Below, in pieces: positions 51,005 to 60,880 of a DNA stretch of 64,000 nucleotides. Source of the stretch: Arthrobacter roseus (GTDB lineage: Bacteria > Actinomycetota > Actinomycetes > Actinomycetales > Micrococcaceae); assembly GCF_016907875.1 (NCBI RefSeq), contig NZ_JAFBCU010000001.1, positions 2,542,001-2,606,000 on the forward strand, read 5' to 3'. How positions within the stretch are numbered: the stretch's first letter is position 1; each line of letters starts with the position of its first letter. The position numbers were made by a program, and so were the translations under genes. The notes under the pieces were generated by a model that made no database searches, was not told the origin of the DNA, and saw only the letters and a list, made by a program, of their open reading frames with translations.

Positions 51005-51982
51005 GTGAAAGAGCAGACACCGTCCTCAAACGCGTCCAACGGCGACGGCAATTTCACACCGTTCGTGGAGCTTGACCGCCACACGTGGGCGCGACTGTCC
51101 CACGAACTGGAAACCAGCCTCACCTATGAGGACATCATCCGGCTTCGTGGTCTCGGCGATCAACTGGACCTGAATGAAGTCCGTGAGGTCTATCTCCCCC
51201 TCTCCCGCCTGCTGGACTTATATATCGCGGCGGCAGGACGGCTGCATTCAGCCACTAACACGTTCCTCGGCGAGGACACCCGCCGCACTCCTTTTGTTAT
51301 CGGCGTCGGCGGCTCCGTTGCTGTGGGAAAGTCGACGACGGCACGTGTGTTGCAGGAGATGCTGCGCCGTTCCCCGGAGACTCCGACCGTCGAGCTCATG
51401 ACCACCGACGGCTTCCTGTACCCCAACGCGGAACTGGAACGGCGGGGCCTCATGCAGCGCAAAGGCTTCCCTGAGTCCTACGACCGACGTCGGCTGCTCC
51501 GTTTCGTCAGCGCCGTCAAGAGCGGGGCCGATGAGGTTCGCGCACCCAAGTATTCACACCTGACCTACGACATCGTGCCGGAGGGGGAGGTTGTGGTCCA
51601 CCGACCCGACGTCCTCATTGTTGAGGGGCTCAACGTGCTCGCTCCCGCCCGGACGCGGGCCGATGGACGGTCGGGCCTGGCACTCAGCGACTTCTTCGAC
51701 TTCTCCATCTACGTTGATGCCCGCACGTCCTATATAGAAGAGTGGTACGTCCAGCGGTTCCAGAAACTCCGTTCGGGTGCCTTCGCCAACCCTGCCTCCT
51801 ATTTTCACCGATATGCGGGTCTGACAGATCAGGAAGCCACCGAAACGGCGCTGGATATCTGGCGGCGCATCAACGAACCGAACCTCCGTGAAAATGTTCT
51901 GCCAACACGCGGCCGGGCAACGCTTGTGCTGACCAAGGATGCCGATCATTCCATTCGGCGAATGCTCTTGCGCAAGACATGA
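51005..51982 (+). CDS. coaA: Pantothenate kinase (type I)
   Basis: A 325-residue CoaA that phosphorylates pantothenate, the first step to CoA. Walker A is '[15 protein letters not shown]', followed by 'TTDGFLYPN' and 'YDIVPEG', and '[11 protein letters not shown]' before the typical end '[13 protein letters not shown]'. I prefer GTG at 51005; ATG at 50975 is an alternative, and neither has a strong ribosome site. Its stop overlaps the start of the next gene by four bases (ATGA). Confidence 0.92.
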   Translation: MKEQTPSSNASNGDGNFTPFVELDRHTWARLSHELETSLTYEDIIRLRGLGDQLDLNEVREVYLPLSRLLDLYIAAAGRLHSATNTFLGEDTRRTPFVIGVGGSVAVGKSTTARVLQEMLRRSPETPTVELMTTDGFLYPNAELERRGLMQRKGFPESYDRRRLLRFVSAVKSGADEVRAPKYSHLTYDIVPEGEVVVHRPDVLIVEGLNVLAPARTRADGRSGLALSDFFDFSIYVDARTSYIEEWYVQRFQKLRSGAFANPASYFHRYAGLTDQEATETALDIWRRINEPNLRENVLPTRGRATLVLTKDADHSIRRMLLRKT

Positions 51983-52845
51983 CGCTCCGCACCCCCCGCA
52001 GCAGAAAGCGCACACTGACGACGACGGCGCTGTCGGTGGCAATCGCCGTCGTACTGGCTGCTTGTGGAACCGGAGATAACGCTGCGGACCTCACGAGCAA
52101 AGCGGCTTTACCGGGGCCACAGCAAACCAACCCGGCGACGGCTACACCGTCGCATTCCCGTGCGACGGCGGCGCCACCGCCTTCCAGCACGGCCGTCGCT
52201 TCGGTTCTTCCCACACAAGCCGTGACTAAACCCACCCCAGCGCCGAATGCATACAGGGATCCCACCCGTCTGGATGTTGTAGTCAACAAGCAGCGGCCAG
52301 TTAAACCGCTGAACTTTGTTCCTTCGGCGTTAACGCTGCCGCAGGTGAATCTGGCCACAGCCCCGGGGGCCGCGAAAATGCAGGCCGATGCTGCAGCCGC
52401 ACTGGAGGATATGTTTGCGGCGGCTGCTGCAAACGGTATTGGGCTAACTGTCGTGAGCGGATACCGGTCCTATCAAGACCAGGCTGCAACGTATAACCAT
52501 TGGGTGGCTGTTCACGGAAGCGTTCAGCGCGCCGACGGTGTCTCCGCCCGGCCCGGGTATTCGGAACACCAAACAGGGCTTGCCTTTGATGTGGGCCAGT
52601 CGGACGGGGTGTGCACCCTGTTGCCGTGTTTCCGGGACACGGCCGCGGGGCAGTGGATGGACGAGCACGCCCACCGTTACGGGTTCATCCTGCGTTATCC
52701 TCCCGGCCAAGAACAGGTCACTGGTTTTCAACCCGAATATTGGCACTTCCGGTACGTAGGGTTGGATATCAGCACGGATATGCATTCCAACGCCACACCC
52801 ACTCTAGAGACGTACTTCGGTTTACCGGCCGCACCCAGCTACTAG
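51979..52845 (+). CDS. D-alanyl-D-alanine carboxypeptidase, VanY-type lipoprotein
   Basis: A 288-residue M15 family peptidase exported as a lipoprotein: basic N-terminus, hydrophobic stretch and lipobox 'VLAACGTG'. A low-complexity Ala/Pro/Thr linker follows, then the zinc peptidase with '[14 protein letters not shown]', '[13 protein letters not shown]' (zinc His and Asp) and '[11 protein letters not shown]' (catalytic Glu and zinc His). It trims peptidoglycan stem peptides at the cell surface. The coupled start with coaA suggests shared translation, not shared function. Confidence 0.9.
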   Translation: MTLRTPRSRKRTLTTTALSVAIAVVLAACGTGDNAADLTSKAALPGPQQTNPATATPSHSRATAAPPPSSTAVASVLPTQAVTKPTPAPNAYRDPTRLDVVVNKQRPVKPLNFVPSALTLPQVNLATAPGAAKMQADAAAALEDMFAAAAANGIGLTVVSGYRSYQDQAATYNHWVAVHGSVQRADGVSARPGYSEHQTGLAFDVGQSDGVCTLLPCFRDTAAGQWMDEHAHRYGFILRYPPGQEQVTGFQPEYWHFRYVGLDISTDMHSNATPTLETYFGLPAAPSY

Positions 52846-52903
52846 TGAAATTTCGGGTCCGCAACCATCTCAATCACGTGGCCGTTAGTTATAAGCTTCA
52901 GGC

Positions 52904-53284
52904 ATGTTAAAGGGATTCAAAGAATTCATGATGAAGGGCAACGTCGTAGACCTTGCCGTCGCGGTGGTTATTGGTACGGCGTTCGCAGCGGTCGTCAAGG
53001 CGCTCGTAGACAGTGTGCTGATGCCCCTGATTTCCATGTTGTTCGGAACACCGAATTTCGATGACTTTCTGGTCTTCGGCCAGGTCAAGTTCGGAGTCTT
53101 TCTGACCGCGGTTGTCACTTTCGTGCTCGTCGCCGCCGCCGTGTACTTCGTCGTGGTTCTACCGATGAATAAGATGATCGAACGCCGCAACCGTCGTCTG
53201 GGAATTGTCGAGGAGGAAGAGGCAATCGATCCGCAGATCCTGCTGCTCACTGAAATACGCGACAGCCTGCAGACCCGCCTGTAA
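52904..53284 (+). CDS. mscL: Large-conductance mechanosensitive channel
   Basis: A 126-residue membrane protein with two transmembrane helices. It opens 'LKGFKEFMMKGNVVDLAVAVVIGTAF', with the pore helix 'LAVAVVIGTAFAAVVKALV', a loop and the second helix 'FLTAVVTFVLVAAAVYFVVV', then a charged C-terminal bundle. It opens under osmotic downshock. Length and layout are canonical. Confidence 0.96.
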   Translation: MLKGFKEFMMKGNVVDLAVAVVIGTAFAAVVKALVDSVLMPLISMLFGTPNFDDFLVFGQVKFGVFLTAVVTFVLVAAAVYFVVVLPMNKMIERRNRRLGIVEEEEAIDPQILLLTEIRDSLQTRL

Positions 53285-53301
53285 TTCGCCGTTCCCAAAG
53301 A

Positions 53302-53326
53302 CCCGTCCCCCGATCATAGGGGCGGG
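53302..53326. terminator. Terminator-like GC hairpin after mscL
   Basis: CCCGTCCCC at 53302-53310 pairs with GGGGCGGG at 53319-53326 (one bulged T, eight-base loop), 18 bases after the mscL stop. There is no U tract, which is common among actinobacterial terminators. Confidence 0.55.
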
Positions 53327-53390
53327 CCTGCCAATCGCAACCCCTGTCCTAGGGCTTCACGCGACTCGACCATAAGGAAGGAACACGACA

Positions 53391-53864
53391 TTGAGCAGTA
53401 GAGCTGCATGGAGAACGCTGTTTTTGACTTCACTAGTCGTTCTTGCCGTTGCAGGCTGTACAGGGATGGACACTCCTTCTATGGAAAGTGACAGAGCGAC
53501 GGCGCCTATGGTCACGGCCAGCCCTGATTCGCTCACTCCGGTGGCTGATGTGAAGATCCAGGTGCCCGAAGATGAAGACGTGCTCGGATCCCTTGAGAAC
53601 CAGAAGGGCATCGGCAGTATCGGACCATTGGAGGTCACAAAGCCGTCGCTGGTTATATTTGCCGCCTGTGCAGGACAAGGCCACGTCTCCGTGGGCATTC
53701 CGGGCGTAGGATCATTTCCGCTGAAGTGCGATTCCAACGCCAGTGGGGTGCGCAATGAGTTTGACGTTGGCCATGTAAGTGGTCCGATCACCGTGAAAAT
53801 CGCGGGGATGGGCGAACAACGATGGGCAGTGACGGTAGCCCAGGCGGAACCAACCGGATACTAA
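53391..53864 (+). CDS. Small secreted lipoprotein, unknown function
   Basis: A 157-residue protein. TTG at 53391 follows AAGGAAGG with good spacing. A lipoprotein signal is clear: 'RAAWRTLFLTSLVVLAVAGC' with the lipobox ending 'AVAGC'. The mature part has no recognised domain; it includes two further Cys ('FAACAGQGHVSVG', 'PLKCDSNASG') that could form a disulfide and ends 'RWAVTVAQAEPTGY'. It is convergent with glmM. I know of no assigned role. Confidence 0.75.
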   Translation: MSSRAAWRTLFLTSLVVLAVAGCTGMDTPSMESDRATAPMVTASPDSLTPVADVKIQVPEDEDVLGSLENQKGIGSIGPLEVTKPSLVIFAACAGQGHVSVGIPGVGSFPLKCDSNASGVRNEFDVGHVSGPITVKIAGMGEQRWAVTVAQAEPTGY

Positions 53865-53932
53865 CTATTCCGGCGCTCGAATGGGCAAAGAGGCTGATCT
53901 TTCGCCGCGTCCGTCGTTCCGGCGCACCGAAA

Positions 53933-53979
53933 GTGCAGGTCAGGGGCCCCGCGCTGAGATAGGAGCCCTTTACCTGCAC
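53933..53979. terminator. Possible bidirectional terminator between lipoprotein gene and glmM
   Basis: GTGCAGGT (53933-53940) and ACCTGCAC (53972-53979) form an eight-base stem, with further GC-rich partial pairing inside the 31-base interval. It lies between two convergent stops, where a terminator would be useful. The long loop lowers confidence. Confidence 0.4.
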
Positions 53980-53991
53980 GAAAGGCGACGC

Positions 53992-55350
53992 TTAGGCGGT
54001 GCTCGCTAGGGTCAGATGCGAGCGAACGGCGCCAGCCAACTGATCGGCGAGCCGCTCAGCGGTCACCATGTCCTCAGCCTCAACCATGACGCGTACAACA
54101 GCTTCCGTACCCGACGGGCGCAACAAAACGCGCCCGGTTTCTCCAAGTTCACCCTGAGCAGCCATGACGGCATTCTTTACGCCCTCATGGGTGCTCACTG
54201 CTGTCTTGTCCACGTCCTTGACGTTGATGAGTACCTGGGGCAGTCGGGTCATGATGCTCGCGAGCTGCTTGAGCGACCGCCCGGTCTTGGCTACCTGGGC
54301 GGCGAGCTGAAGTCCCGTAAGGACGCCGTCGCCCGTAGTGGCATGATCGGCAATGATGACGTGGCCCGATTGCTCACCGCCGAGGCTGTAGCTGCCCTTG
54401 CGCATGGCCTCGAGAACGTAGCGATCCCCCACCCCGGTTTCCCGGACGCTAATGCCGGCCTCACGGAGAGCAAGTTTGAGTCCCAGATTGCTCATGACAG
54501 TGGCGACGAGGGTGTTGTCCTTCAACCGGTCCGCCGCGTTCATGGCGACCGCGAGGATCGCCATGATCTCGTCGCCATCGACAACGGTGCCCTCATGGTC
54601 AACGGCGAGGCAGCGGTCGGCGTCGCCGTCGTGGGCGATGCCGAGATCCGCGTTGTTCGCCAAGACAGTCTCCTGGAGTTTTTCCAGGTAGGTGGATCCG
54701 CAGCCATCGTTGATGTTGAGGCCGTCCGGGTCCGCGCCGATGACTATGATGTCCGCGCCAGCAGCGGCGAATACTTCCGGGGAACAGCCGCTCGCGGCAC
54801 CGTTAGCGCAGTCGAGGACAATTTTCAGGCCATCAAGGCGGTGCGGGAGAGTCTGCAACAGGTGAAGCACGTAGCGGTCTTCGGCGTCTGCGAACCGCTG
54901 GATACGCCCGACATCGGCCCCCGTGGGCATGTGGGCGGGGTTCTTCAGCTGCATCTCGATAGCGTCTTCTACGGTGTCGTCGAGTTTCTGTCCACCACGG
55001 GCGAGGAACTTGATGCCGTTGTCCGGCGCCGCATTGTGGGAGGCCGAGATCATGACGCCGAAGTCGGCTTTGAGGTCCGCTACCAGGAAAGCCGCCGCGG
55101 GGGTGGGGAGGACACCGGCGTCGTAAACGTCAATACCAGAACTGGCAAGTCCAGCTTCGACCGCAGCGCCTATGAATCCGCCGCTGATACGGGGGTCGCG
55201 TGCAATGACGGCGGTGGGGCGCTTACCGTCTTCCACAGTGTTGTGTCCAAGGACGACGGCAGCAGCTTGTGCGAGCTGTAGTGACAGCTCGGCCGTGATC
55301 AATCCGTTTGCCAATCCTCGGACCCCATCGGTCCCAAACAATCTACTCAT
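53992..55350 (-). CDS. glmM: Phosphoglucosamine mutase
   Basis: A 452-residue enzyme converting glucosamine-6-phosphate to the 1-phosphate for UDP-GlcNAc. It opens '[14 protein letters not shown]', the active phosphoserine is in '[16 protein letters not shown]', the metal loop is '[11 protein letters not shown]' and the substrate loop 'GGEQSGHVI'. The C-terminal '[19 protein letters not shown]' binds phosphate. It is 136 bases downstream of rpsI, beyond a strong hairpin, as in many actinobacteria. Confidence 0.96.
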   Translation of the reverse strand: MSRLFGTDGVRGLANGLITAELSLQLAQAAAVVLGHNTVEDGKRPTAVIARDPRISGGFIGAAVEAGLASSGIDVYDAGVLPTPAAAFLVADLKADFGVMISASHNAAPDNGIKFLARGGQKLDDTVEDAIEMQLKNPAHMPTGADVGRIQRFADAEDRYVLHLLQTLPHRLDGLKIVLDCANGAASGCSPEVFAAAGADIIVIGADPDGLNINDGCGSTYLEKLQETVLANNADLGIAHDGDADRCLAVDHEGTVVDGDEIMAILAVAMNAADRLKDNTLVATVMSNLGLKLALREAGISVRETGVGDRYVLEAMRKGSYSLGGEQSGHVIIADHATTGDGVLTGLQLAAQVAKTGRSLKQLASIMTRLPQVLINVKDVDKTAVSTHEGVKNAVMAAQGELGETGRVLLRPSGTEAVVRVMVEAEDMVTAERLADQLAGAVRSHLTLASTA

Positions 55351-55424
55351 CGTTTTACATCCTAAGCGACGTCCGCCGGTTTTCCTGTGAAGCTGGTGTT
55401 CCCACGGACTTTCTGGTCTCTAAC

Positions 55425-55462
55425 CGCAAAAGCCCGCCCGGTAAGCCGGACGGGCTTTTGCG
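55425..55462 (-). terminator. Terminator of the rplM-rpsI operon
   Basis: CGCAAAAGCCCGCCCGG (55425-55441) pairs with CCGGACGGGCTTTTGCG (55446-55462), a 17-base stem with one mismatch and a four-base loop, 25 bases after the rpsI stop. The A/T runs in the stem would give a U-rich end to the transcript on the minus strand. Confidence 0.88.
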
Positions 55463-55486
55463 TTGGTGAAGCTTAGCGCGTGAAGA

Positions 55487-55984
55487 TTAGCGCTTGGAGT
55501 ACTGAGGCGCCTTGCGGGCCTTCTTGAGACCAGCCTTCTTGCGCTCGATGATGCGGGCGTCGCGGGTCAGGAACCCTGCCTTCTTCAGCGTGGGGCGGTT
55601 GTTGTCGCGGTCGATCTCGTTCAGTGAACGGGCGATACCGAGACGCAATGCACCAGCCTGGCCGGAGGGGCCGCCACCGCTGATCCGGGCGATGACGTCA
55701 TAGGCGCCGTCGAGGTCCAGAATGCGGAACGGGTCATTTACTTCCTGCTGGTGCAGCTTGTTCGGGAAGTAGTTGGACAGGTCGCGACCGTTGATGGTCC
55801 ATTTGCCGGTTCCCGGAAAAATCCGGACACGAGCGATGGCTTCCTTGCGGCGCCCAACAGCTGCACCGGGAACGGTCAGCGCGGGACGCTCTGTGGTTGC
55901 GGTTTCAGTTGCCGCATCCGGGGTTTCCGAGGTGTAGCTGGAAAGCTCCTCGGTGGTGTTGAGCTCTTCAGTATTCTGAGCCAC
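55487..55984 (-). CDS. rpsI: 30S ribosomal protein S9
   Basis: A 165-residue S9 with the acidic actinobacterial N-terminal extension (about 35 residues rich in Glu and Thr). The core opens '[31 protein letters not shown]' and ends '[12 protein letters not shown]', the conserved tail that reaches the P-site tRNA. GTG start behind AAGGAGA. It is 39 bases after rplM in the conserved pair. Confidence 0.98.
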   Translation of the reverse strand: MAQNTEELNTTEELSSYTSETPDAATETATTERPALTVPGAAVGRRKEAIARVRIFPGTGKWTINGRDLSNYFPNKLHQQEVNDPFRILDLDGAYDVIARISGGGPSGQAGALRLGIARSLNEIDRDNNRPTLKKAGFLTRDARIIERKKAGLKKARKAPQYSKR

Positions 55985-56023
55985 GATTCTCCTTGAATAA
56001 GTTTCTAAAGCCGATGGCCGAAA

Positions 56024-56467
56024 TTACTGAGCGACCTGGGTGATGTCGAATGACTTGGGCTGCTGCGCGGCATGCGGGTGCTCAGCACCGACATATACCT
56101 TCAGCTTGGACAGCTGCTGCGCGGCCAGGGAATTCTTGGGAAGCATGCCCTTGACTGCCTTTTCTACGGCGCGCACAGGATTCTGCTCCAGGAGCTCCGC
56201 GTAGGACATTGATGAAAGACCACCGGGGAAACCCGAGTGGCGGTAGGCACGCTTCTGTTCCAGCTTGGCGCCGGTCAGCGCAACCTTGTCAGCGTTGAGG
56301 ATGATGACGAAATCGCCCATGTCCATATGAGGAGCAAAGGTCGGCTTGTGCTTTCCGCGCAGCAGTGTTGCGGTCTGGCTGGCAAGACGACCCAGGACAA
56401 CGTCTGTGGCGTCAATGACGTGCCACTGGCGGTTGATGTCGCCGGGCTTCGGGGTGTACGTACGCAC
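56024..56467 (-). CDS. rplM: 50S ribosomal protein L13
   Basis: A 147-residue L13. GTG at 56467 ('[30 protein letters not shown]') gives the usual length; the frame to 56506 has a 13-residue extra without likeness. '[29 protein letters not shown]' is the conserved core. The 271 bases upstream to the next gene hold the promoter and leader; I could not place a confident promoter or autoregulatory structure there. Confidence 0.98.
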   Translation of the reverse strand: MRTYTPKPGDINRQWHVIDATDVVLGRLASQTATLLRGKHKPTFAPHMDMGDFVIILNADKVALTGAKLEQKRAYRHSGFPGGLSSMSYAELLEQNPVRAVEKAVKGMLPKNSLAAQQLSKLKVYVGAEHPHAAQQPKSFDITQVAQ

Positions 56468-56738
56468 GGTTTTTGCCTTTTCTTGTTCTGGTGGCGCCAA
56501 ACACAACGGACTTTCGCAGTGCGATGAGTTAACGCGTTTCTCTATGCGCTACCGGAGATCCAGGTGAGGACTGAACATAACCAGTGGTCCCGGTGTTTCC
56601 CGGCCGGCCTGTAGGGCTTGATGAGGCTCTGCAACGGAGCCACCCTAGGCGCGGACGTATCGGGATAGGACACGCACAACGACTATCAACAATAACTCGG
56701 CGGAGCACCCGTGGTCAAAACGACGCGCGAGCTGACCC

Positions 56739-57509
56739 CTACAGTTTCAGAAGGGCCCGCGCCGCAGCCCCGGTACTTGCCGCATAGCGGCCCCCGAACA
56801 GGATTGCGTGAACCATCAGCGGGTAGAGCTGGTGCAGCGGTATCCGATCCCGCCAACCGGCCTGTAGCCCATGTACCTGCTCATAACCCTCCACAATGCG
56901 GTCTAAGAATGGGCAGCCGAAGAGCGCCAGAAATGCCAAGTCCGTCTCTCGATGACCACCGTGCGCAGCGGAATCAATCAGCGTAGCGCCACCACTGGTC
57001 CACATGAGATTCCCGTTCCAGAGGTCGCCGTGTATCCGGGCCGGTGAGTCGCCGTCGTCGAAATCGCCATTGAGAAGACGATTGTTGACAGCCTCGATAA
57101 GACGGCGCGTTTGTTCACTGAACGCATGCGCCGCGCGCGGCAGTTCGAGCAACGGCTGCAGCCGGGCCTCCGCGTAGAACGCGCCCCACGCAGGTTCTTC
57201 TGCGTAAGCCATCGGCAGCGGATCACCCGTGGGCCCAAAGTAGCCCGGTCCCGTCCAGCCCTCGGGCGGCGATCCGAATGCTGGAGCGCCGGCGTCGTGC
57301 GTTCGTGCCAGACCCGCACCAAACTCAAGGGCGCTCTCACGCGACGGCGCTGTCTCAGTCAGCCGGTCGAGAAGCAGGTGATTTTCACCGGCGTCGAGCA
57401 CCTCAACACAGGGTGCGCCGCCGGCCGAGCCGAGCCACTGCAACCCGGCAGCCTCGCAGTGGAAAAAGCCGGTGGGTGCATCGAAGCGTTCCTTCCGGAA
57501 AGTGCGCAT
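56739..57509 (-). CDS. Fructosamine kinase family protein
   Basis: A 256-residue kinase-like protein. 'MRTFRKERF' starts it; the ATP-lid region is followed by the catalytic loop 'RIHGDLWNGNLMWTSGGATLIDSAAHGGHRETDLAFLALFG', with the conserved 'HGDLW.GN' and 'IDPA'-like metal motif (here 'IDSA'). Members phosphorylate sugar adducts on protein lysines so that they break down, or act on related amines. It is one gene alone on the minus strand, divergent from the FtsX pair. Confidence 0.87.
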   Translation of the reverse strand: MRTFRKERFDAPTGFFHCEAAGLQWLGSAGGAPCVEVLDAGENHLLLDRLTETAPSRESALEFGAGLARTHDAGAPAFGSPPEGWTGPGYFGPTGDPLPMAYAEEPAWGAFYAEARLQPLLELPRAAHAFSEQTRRLIEAVNNRLLNGDFDDGDSPARIHGDLWNGNLMWTSGGATLIDSAAHGGHRETDLAFLALFGCPFLDRIVEGYEQVHGLQAGWRDRIPLHQLYPLMVHAILFGGRYAASTGAAARALLKL

Positions 57510-57637
57510 AGCCCCAGTCTAGGTTCTGACTTTTTTTCGTGCGGCGCACGTCACACTTCCGGCTAGGATCGAACGTGGTGCCGCGATCCGGCGCCACTCA
57601 CACAGGGGGAGTACCGGTTTTTGGATTGACGCGGTTC

Positions 57638-60600
57638 ATGCGGGCTCGGGGACGTGCCAGCGGCCGGATTCTCATCGTGATTCTGCTGACCCTCACCTTC
57701 ATCACCGCGATCATCTCGGCGACTGTTGGGTACACGCAACTCGCAGCGACGCAGGCCCTCCGAGCCACGGCTGCTCAGCCCTTCTCGGCAGAGACCTTCC
57801 TCCGGGTTCACACCTCAGTACCGGACAATCCGGACGACGCCGAAGCGCAACTACAGCGCGCCGACGTCGTGATGAACGAACTGGCCCTCAGCGACGGCCT
57901 GCAACGCATCCATTCCCGATTCGGTCCAGACCTGCCGCTGGTCCCATCTGCGGGCACTGCCGTCAATCTTCCGGCGGAACTCTCCTTCGTCCCCGTGGAA
58001 ATGCCAGCGCCCGACGCCGTCACGCCGGTCAACGGCTCCTGGAACAGTTTCGAAAAGTTCGAGTCCAACTCCCCCGGCCCGGTTCCCGCCGTGTTGACGG
58101 CTGCTGCGGCCACGGGGTTGGAGCTGGAAGTGGGTCAGACGTTCAGCGTGAAGGGTCCAGACTCCGCTGTCCGGCTTGAACTGGTCGCCGTCGTCGGCAG
58201 TTCACCGAGCGAAGGCCAGGAAGTAGTCCCGCTTCTGGCTGCCGCCCAGGCTGTCGCAGGCGAGGGGACAACGCACGCCGTCGCCGTTCCCGAGGGGAGC
58301 CTTGAACGCTTCACCTCGTCCCCCAAAATCCAATGGACTCTGGTACTGGACCCGGGCACGGTCAGCGCGGCAGACCTCGAGCCTCTGGCCGCTGGCCTGC
58401 CCGTCCTCAAAGACCGGATGCTGGCCGATAACGCCATCAACGACGGCGGCGTGGTCGCCACCGGAGGGCTCGCGGGTACAATCGCCACCGCCGCGGAAGC
58501 TACCCGGGCGGTTCAGTCCATCGTCCCGATCTCGATCATCATTTTGATTGCCCTGGGCCTGATCGGCGTTGTCAGACTTGCCGGTCTCCTCGCCGATTCG
58601 CGCAGCACAGAGTCACAGCTGATCGGAGCACGGGGAGCCTCGTCCAGCCAGCGCACGCTGCTCGCCGCTGCGGAAATCCTGCCCGTCGCGCTACTGGCTT
58701 CGGTTATGGGGTGGGCAATCGCCGTCGGCGTCACTCCGCTCCTGACCAGTTGGACGCTTGCTGAGACATCCCAGGCGAACCTGACCTGGGGCGGCTTTGC
58801 TGAGGTAGCCGCCTCAACATGGTTCGTCCCGCTGACCGTCCTGCTGACCGCCGTCGTCGTCTTCGCCGGGCTCACTTTCCTTCAAGCCCGCCGCGACGGC
58901 GCTCCTGTCACGGCGACAGAGCGCATTGGCTCCTTCATCGTCGTGGCTGCGCTGGCCGGGGTCTGTCTGTTGAGCGTGTTCCAGTTCCTCCTGCACGGTT
59001 CACCGCTGATCGCAACGAACGACGGTCAAGAGCGAGTCAACGTGCTGGCAGCACCGGCTCCAGCCCTGCTGATCCTGCTGTTCGCGGCCGTTGCCCTGTT
59101 GATCATTGCCGCGCTGTCCCGGATGGTCGAGAAGCGGGCTGGACGCCGCCCGGGCATGCGCCTGTTTTTGGCTGCCCGGCAAGTGTCGCGGCGCATTTCG
59201 CTGTTCGTCCTACCCGTCATCGTCATCGCAGCAACGGTGGGGGGCGGCGTATTTACGGCCGCTTTCACCCACTCCGCGAAGACAGCCCAGCAGACGGCGG
59301 CGCAGCTGGTGAATGGTTCCGATATCCGCGTCCGGGACTCGGGTCCGCTGGTGCTGCACCGTGCCTCCGATCTGCTGGAAGTGCAAAAGTTCAACGAGCT
59401 GGACGGTGTCAGCACTGCCGAAGCAATCCACCAGGGGACGGCACGTGCTGGCACCGAAGATGTGACGGTGACGGCGGTCCGCGCTGAATCGCTGCCTGGA
59501 CTTCTGGCCACGGATCCCAGCGTCTTCAACGCCGAGGACGCGGCCACACAGCTCTCGACGCCGGGCACGCTGGCTCCCCCGGCACTTGAGCTGAATGCCC
59601 AGACGTCGCAGGTCCGCTTCCAGCTCTCAACCACTGGCAGCCGCTCCGAAGCCGCTTACGGCCAGCGCCGGGGCAACACCAATGAATACCGGGCCACGAT
59701 CACCGCCTGGCTGCAGAAGTCCGACGGCGGATTGGTTCCAGTCGACGCGGGCACCGTCAACCTCTCAGCGAGCGGCGATAAGCAGCTTCACTCGCTCGCG
59801 TTCTCTCTCCCCGACGGCGAAGGCGAGCGCGACTTCACGGCCATCGCCGCCGTCGACATCTCCGTAAAATCCACGGGAGTTCCCCTGGACTTCACGGTGC
59901 AGCTGACCAGCATTGCCACCGATGCAGGAGTGGGCACGGGCGAGAACAGGCTCGACGGCGAGCAGGACCTGACGCTGGTGGACGACGCGTTCACGGAAAG
60001 CCCTTCGGATCCTCTCGTCGATGGTGCTGGCGCAATACTGCACGCAACCAACGATCAGGGACTACCCATGTCTGCCCGGCTGATCTCCACTGCCATCAGC
60101 GATGATCCGATCCCGGTCGTGGCCACGGCCGACCTGCTGGCTGCTCTGGACCTTTCCGTCGGCGAGAACATGCCGCTGCGGGTGGGGAGCGCTAACATTC
60201 CGGCCGTCATCGCAGACAGCGTCCAGGCTCTCCCCGGGTCGGGTGCAGGCTTCGCCGTGCTCGTGGACAGAGAGGGCTACGCACACGCGTGGCTAACCCA
60301 TTTGCCCGTCCCGCCGAGAGCGAACGAAGTCTGGATTGCCGCAGAACCAGAAGCCGACGTCAACAAAATCACCGATCTGGCAAGGGACCTGTCCGGTCCT
60401 GCTGCGGAGGTCACCGCCGCCACTGAATCAGCTGCCAGCCGTTTCCTGACACCCGCCACGGCGGCCCTGTGGTTGGGTGCTATCGGAGCCCTGATCATCG
60501 GTGCTGCGGCACTCGCGGCGAGCGCAGCGGCCATGGCCGCCGCCCGCCGCCCGGAGGTTTCTATCCTGCGCGCCGTGGGAGTTCAGGCCCGTGAACAAGC

Positions 60601-60880
60601 CAGCGGACGACGTCGGGAGCTGGCCTGGGTGGGAGCGGTTGCCCTTGTCTTTGGCGTGGTAGCCGGGTTGGGCGCTGCGTTGCTGACTGTCCCCGCGCTG
60701 GCGGGCATCACCCTGGTGGATACCGCCGTGACGTTCGCGGTTCCGTTTGGCGTCGCCGTCGTGCCCGCACTGCTGATCGTTGTGGCGCAGGCAGCTGTGT
60801 TGGCTGTTGCGGTGTGGCTGTATGGTCGCGCTGTCTACCGGCAGTCCACTGATCGTGCGTGGGTGGAGGACCTGCGGTGA
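57638..60880 (+). CDS. Large FtsX-type ABC permease subunit
   Basis: A 1080-residue membrane protein with an N-terminal helix ('ILIVILLTLTFITAIISATVGY'), a long extracytoplasmic region, a cluster of helices around 'IIILIALGLIGVVRLAGLL', a second extracytoplasmic region, and a final cluster ('WLGAIGALIIGAAALAASAAAMAAARRPEVSILRAVGV'). The 'RAVGVQAREQ' pattern is typical of FtsX/MacB permeases. Start is uncertain: ATG 57638, or TTG 57626 behind GGGGGAG at 57605-57611. Its stop overlaps the next gene by four bases. It probably pairs with the next permease and the ATPase at the window end. Cargo unknown. Confidence 0.85.
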   Translation: MRARGRASGRILIVILLTLTFITAIISATVGYTQLAATQALRATAAQPFSAETFLRVHTSVPDNPDDAEAQLQRADVVMNELALSDGLQRIHSRFGPDLPLVPSAGTAVNLPAELSFVPVEMPAPDAVTPVNGSWNSFEKFESNSPGPVPAVLTAAAATGLELEVGQTFSVKGPDSAVRLELVAVVGSSPSEGQEVVPLLAAAQAVAGEGTTHAVAVPEGSLERFTSSPKIQWTLVLDPGTVSAADLEPLAAGLPVLKDRMLADNAINDGGVVATGGLAGTIATAAEATRAVQSIVPISIIILIALGLIGVVRLAGLLADSRSTESQLIGARGASSSQRTLLAAAEILPVALLASVMGWAIAVGVTPLLTSWTLAETSQANLTWGGFAEVAASTWFVPLTVLLTAVVVFAGLTFLQARRDGAPVTATERIGSFIVVAALAGVCLLSVFQFLLHGSPLIATNDGQERVNVLAAPAPALLILLFAAVALLIIAALSRMVEKRAGRRPGMRLFLAARQVSRRISLFVLPVIVIAATVGGGVFTAAFTHSAKTAQQTAAQLVNGSDIRVRDSGPLVLHRASDLLEVQKFNELDGVSTAEAIHQGTARAGTEDVTVTAVRAESLPGLLATDPSVFNAEDAATQLSTPGTLAPPALELNAQTSQVRFQLSTTGSRSEAAYGQRRGNTNEYRATITAWLQKSDGGLVPVDAGTVNLSASGDKQLHSLAFSLPDGEGERDFTAIAAVDISVKSTGVPLDFTVQLTSIATDAGVGTGENRLDGEQDLTLVDDAFTESPSDPLVDGAGAILHATNDQGLPMSARLISTAISDDPIPVVATADLLAALDLSVGENMPLRVGSANIPAVIADSVQALPGSGAGFAVLVDREGYAHAWLTHLPVPPRANEVWIAAEPEADVNKITDLARDLSGPAAEVTAATESAASRFLTPATAALWLGAIGALIIGAAALAASAAAMAAARRPEVSILRAVGVQAREQASGRRRELAWVGAVALVFGVVAGLGAALLTVPALAGITLVDTAVTFAVPFGVAVVPALLIVVAQAAVLAVAVWLYGRAVYRQSTDRAWVEDLR

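Noticed and set aside
54016-55281. A 421-codon open frame on the plus strand opposite glmM
   Set aside because: It is antisense to a clearly recognised gene; long antisense frames are expected in high-GC DNA, and the product has no family likeness.
56507-56738. Promoter of rplM-rpsI and an L13 autoregulatory leader
   Set aside because: Candidate TTGATA and TATCC-like boxes are poorly spaced, and I could not support a specific structure by eye.
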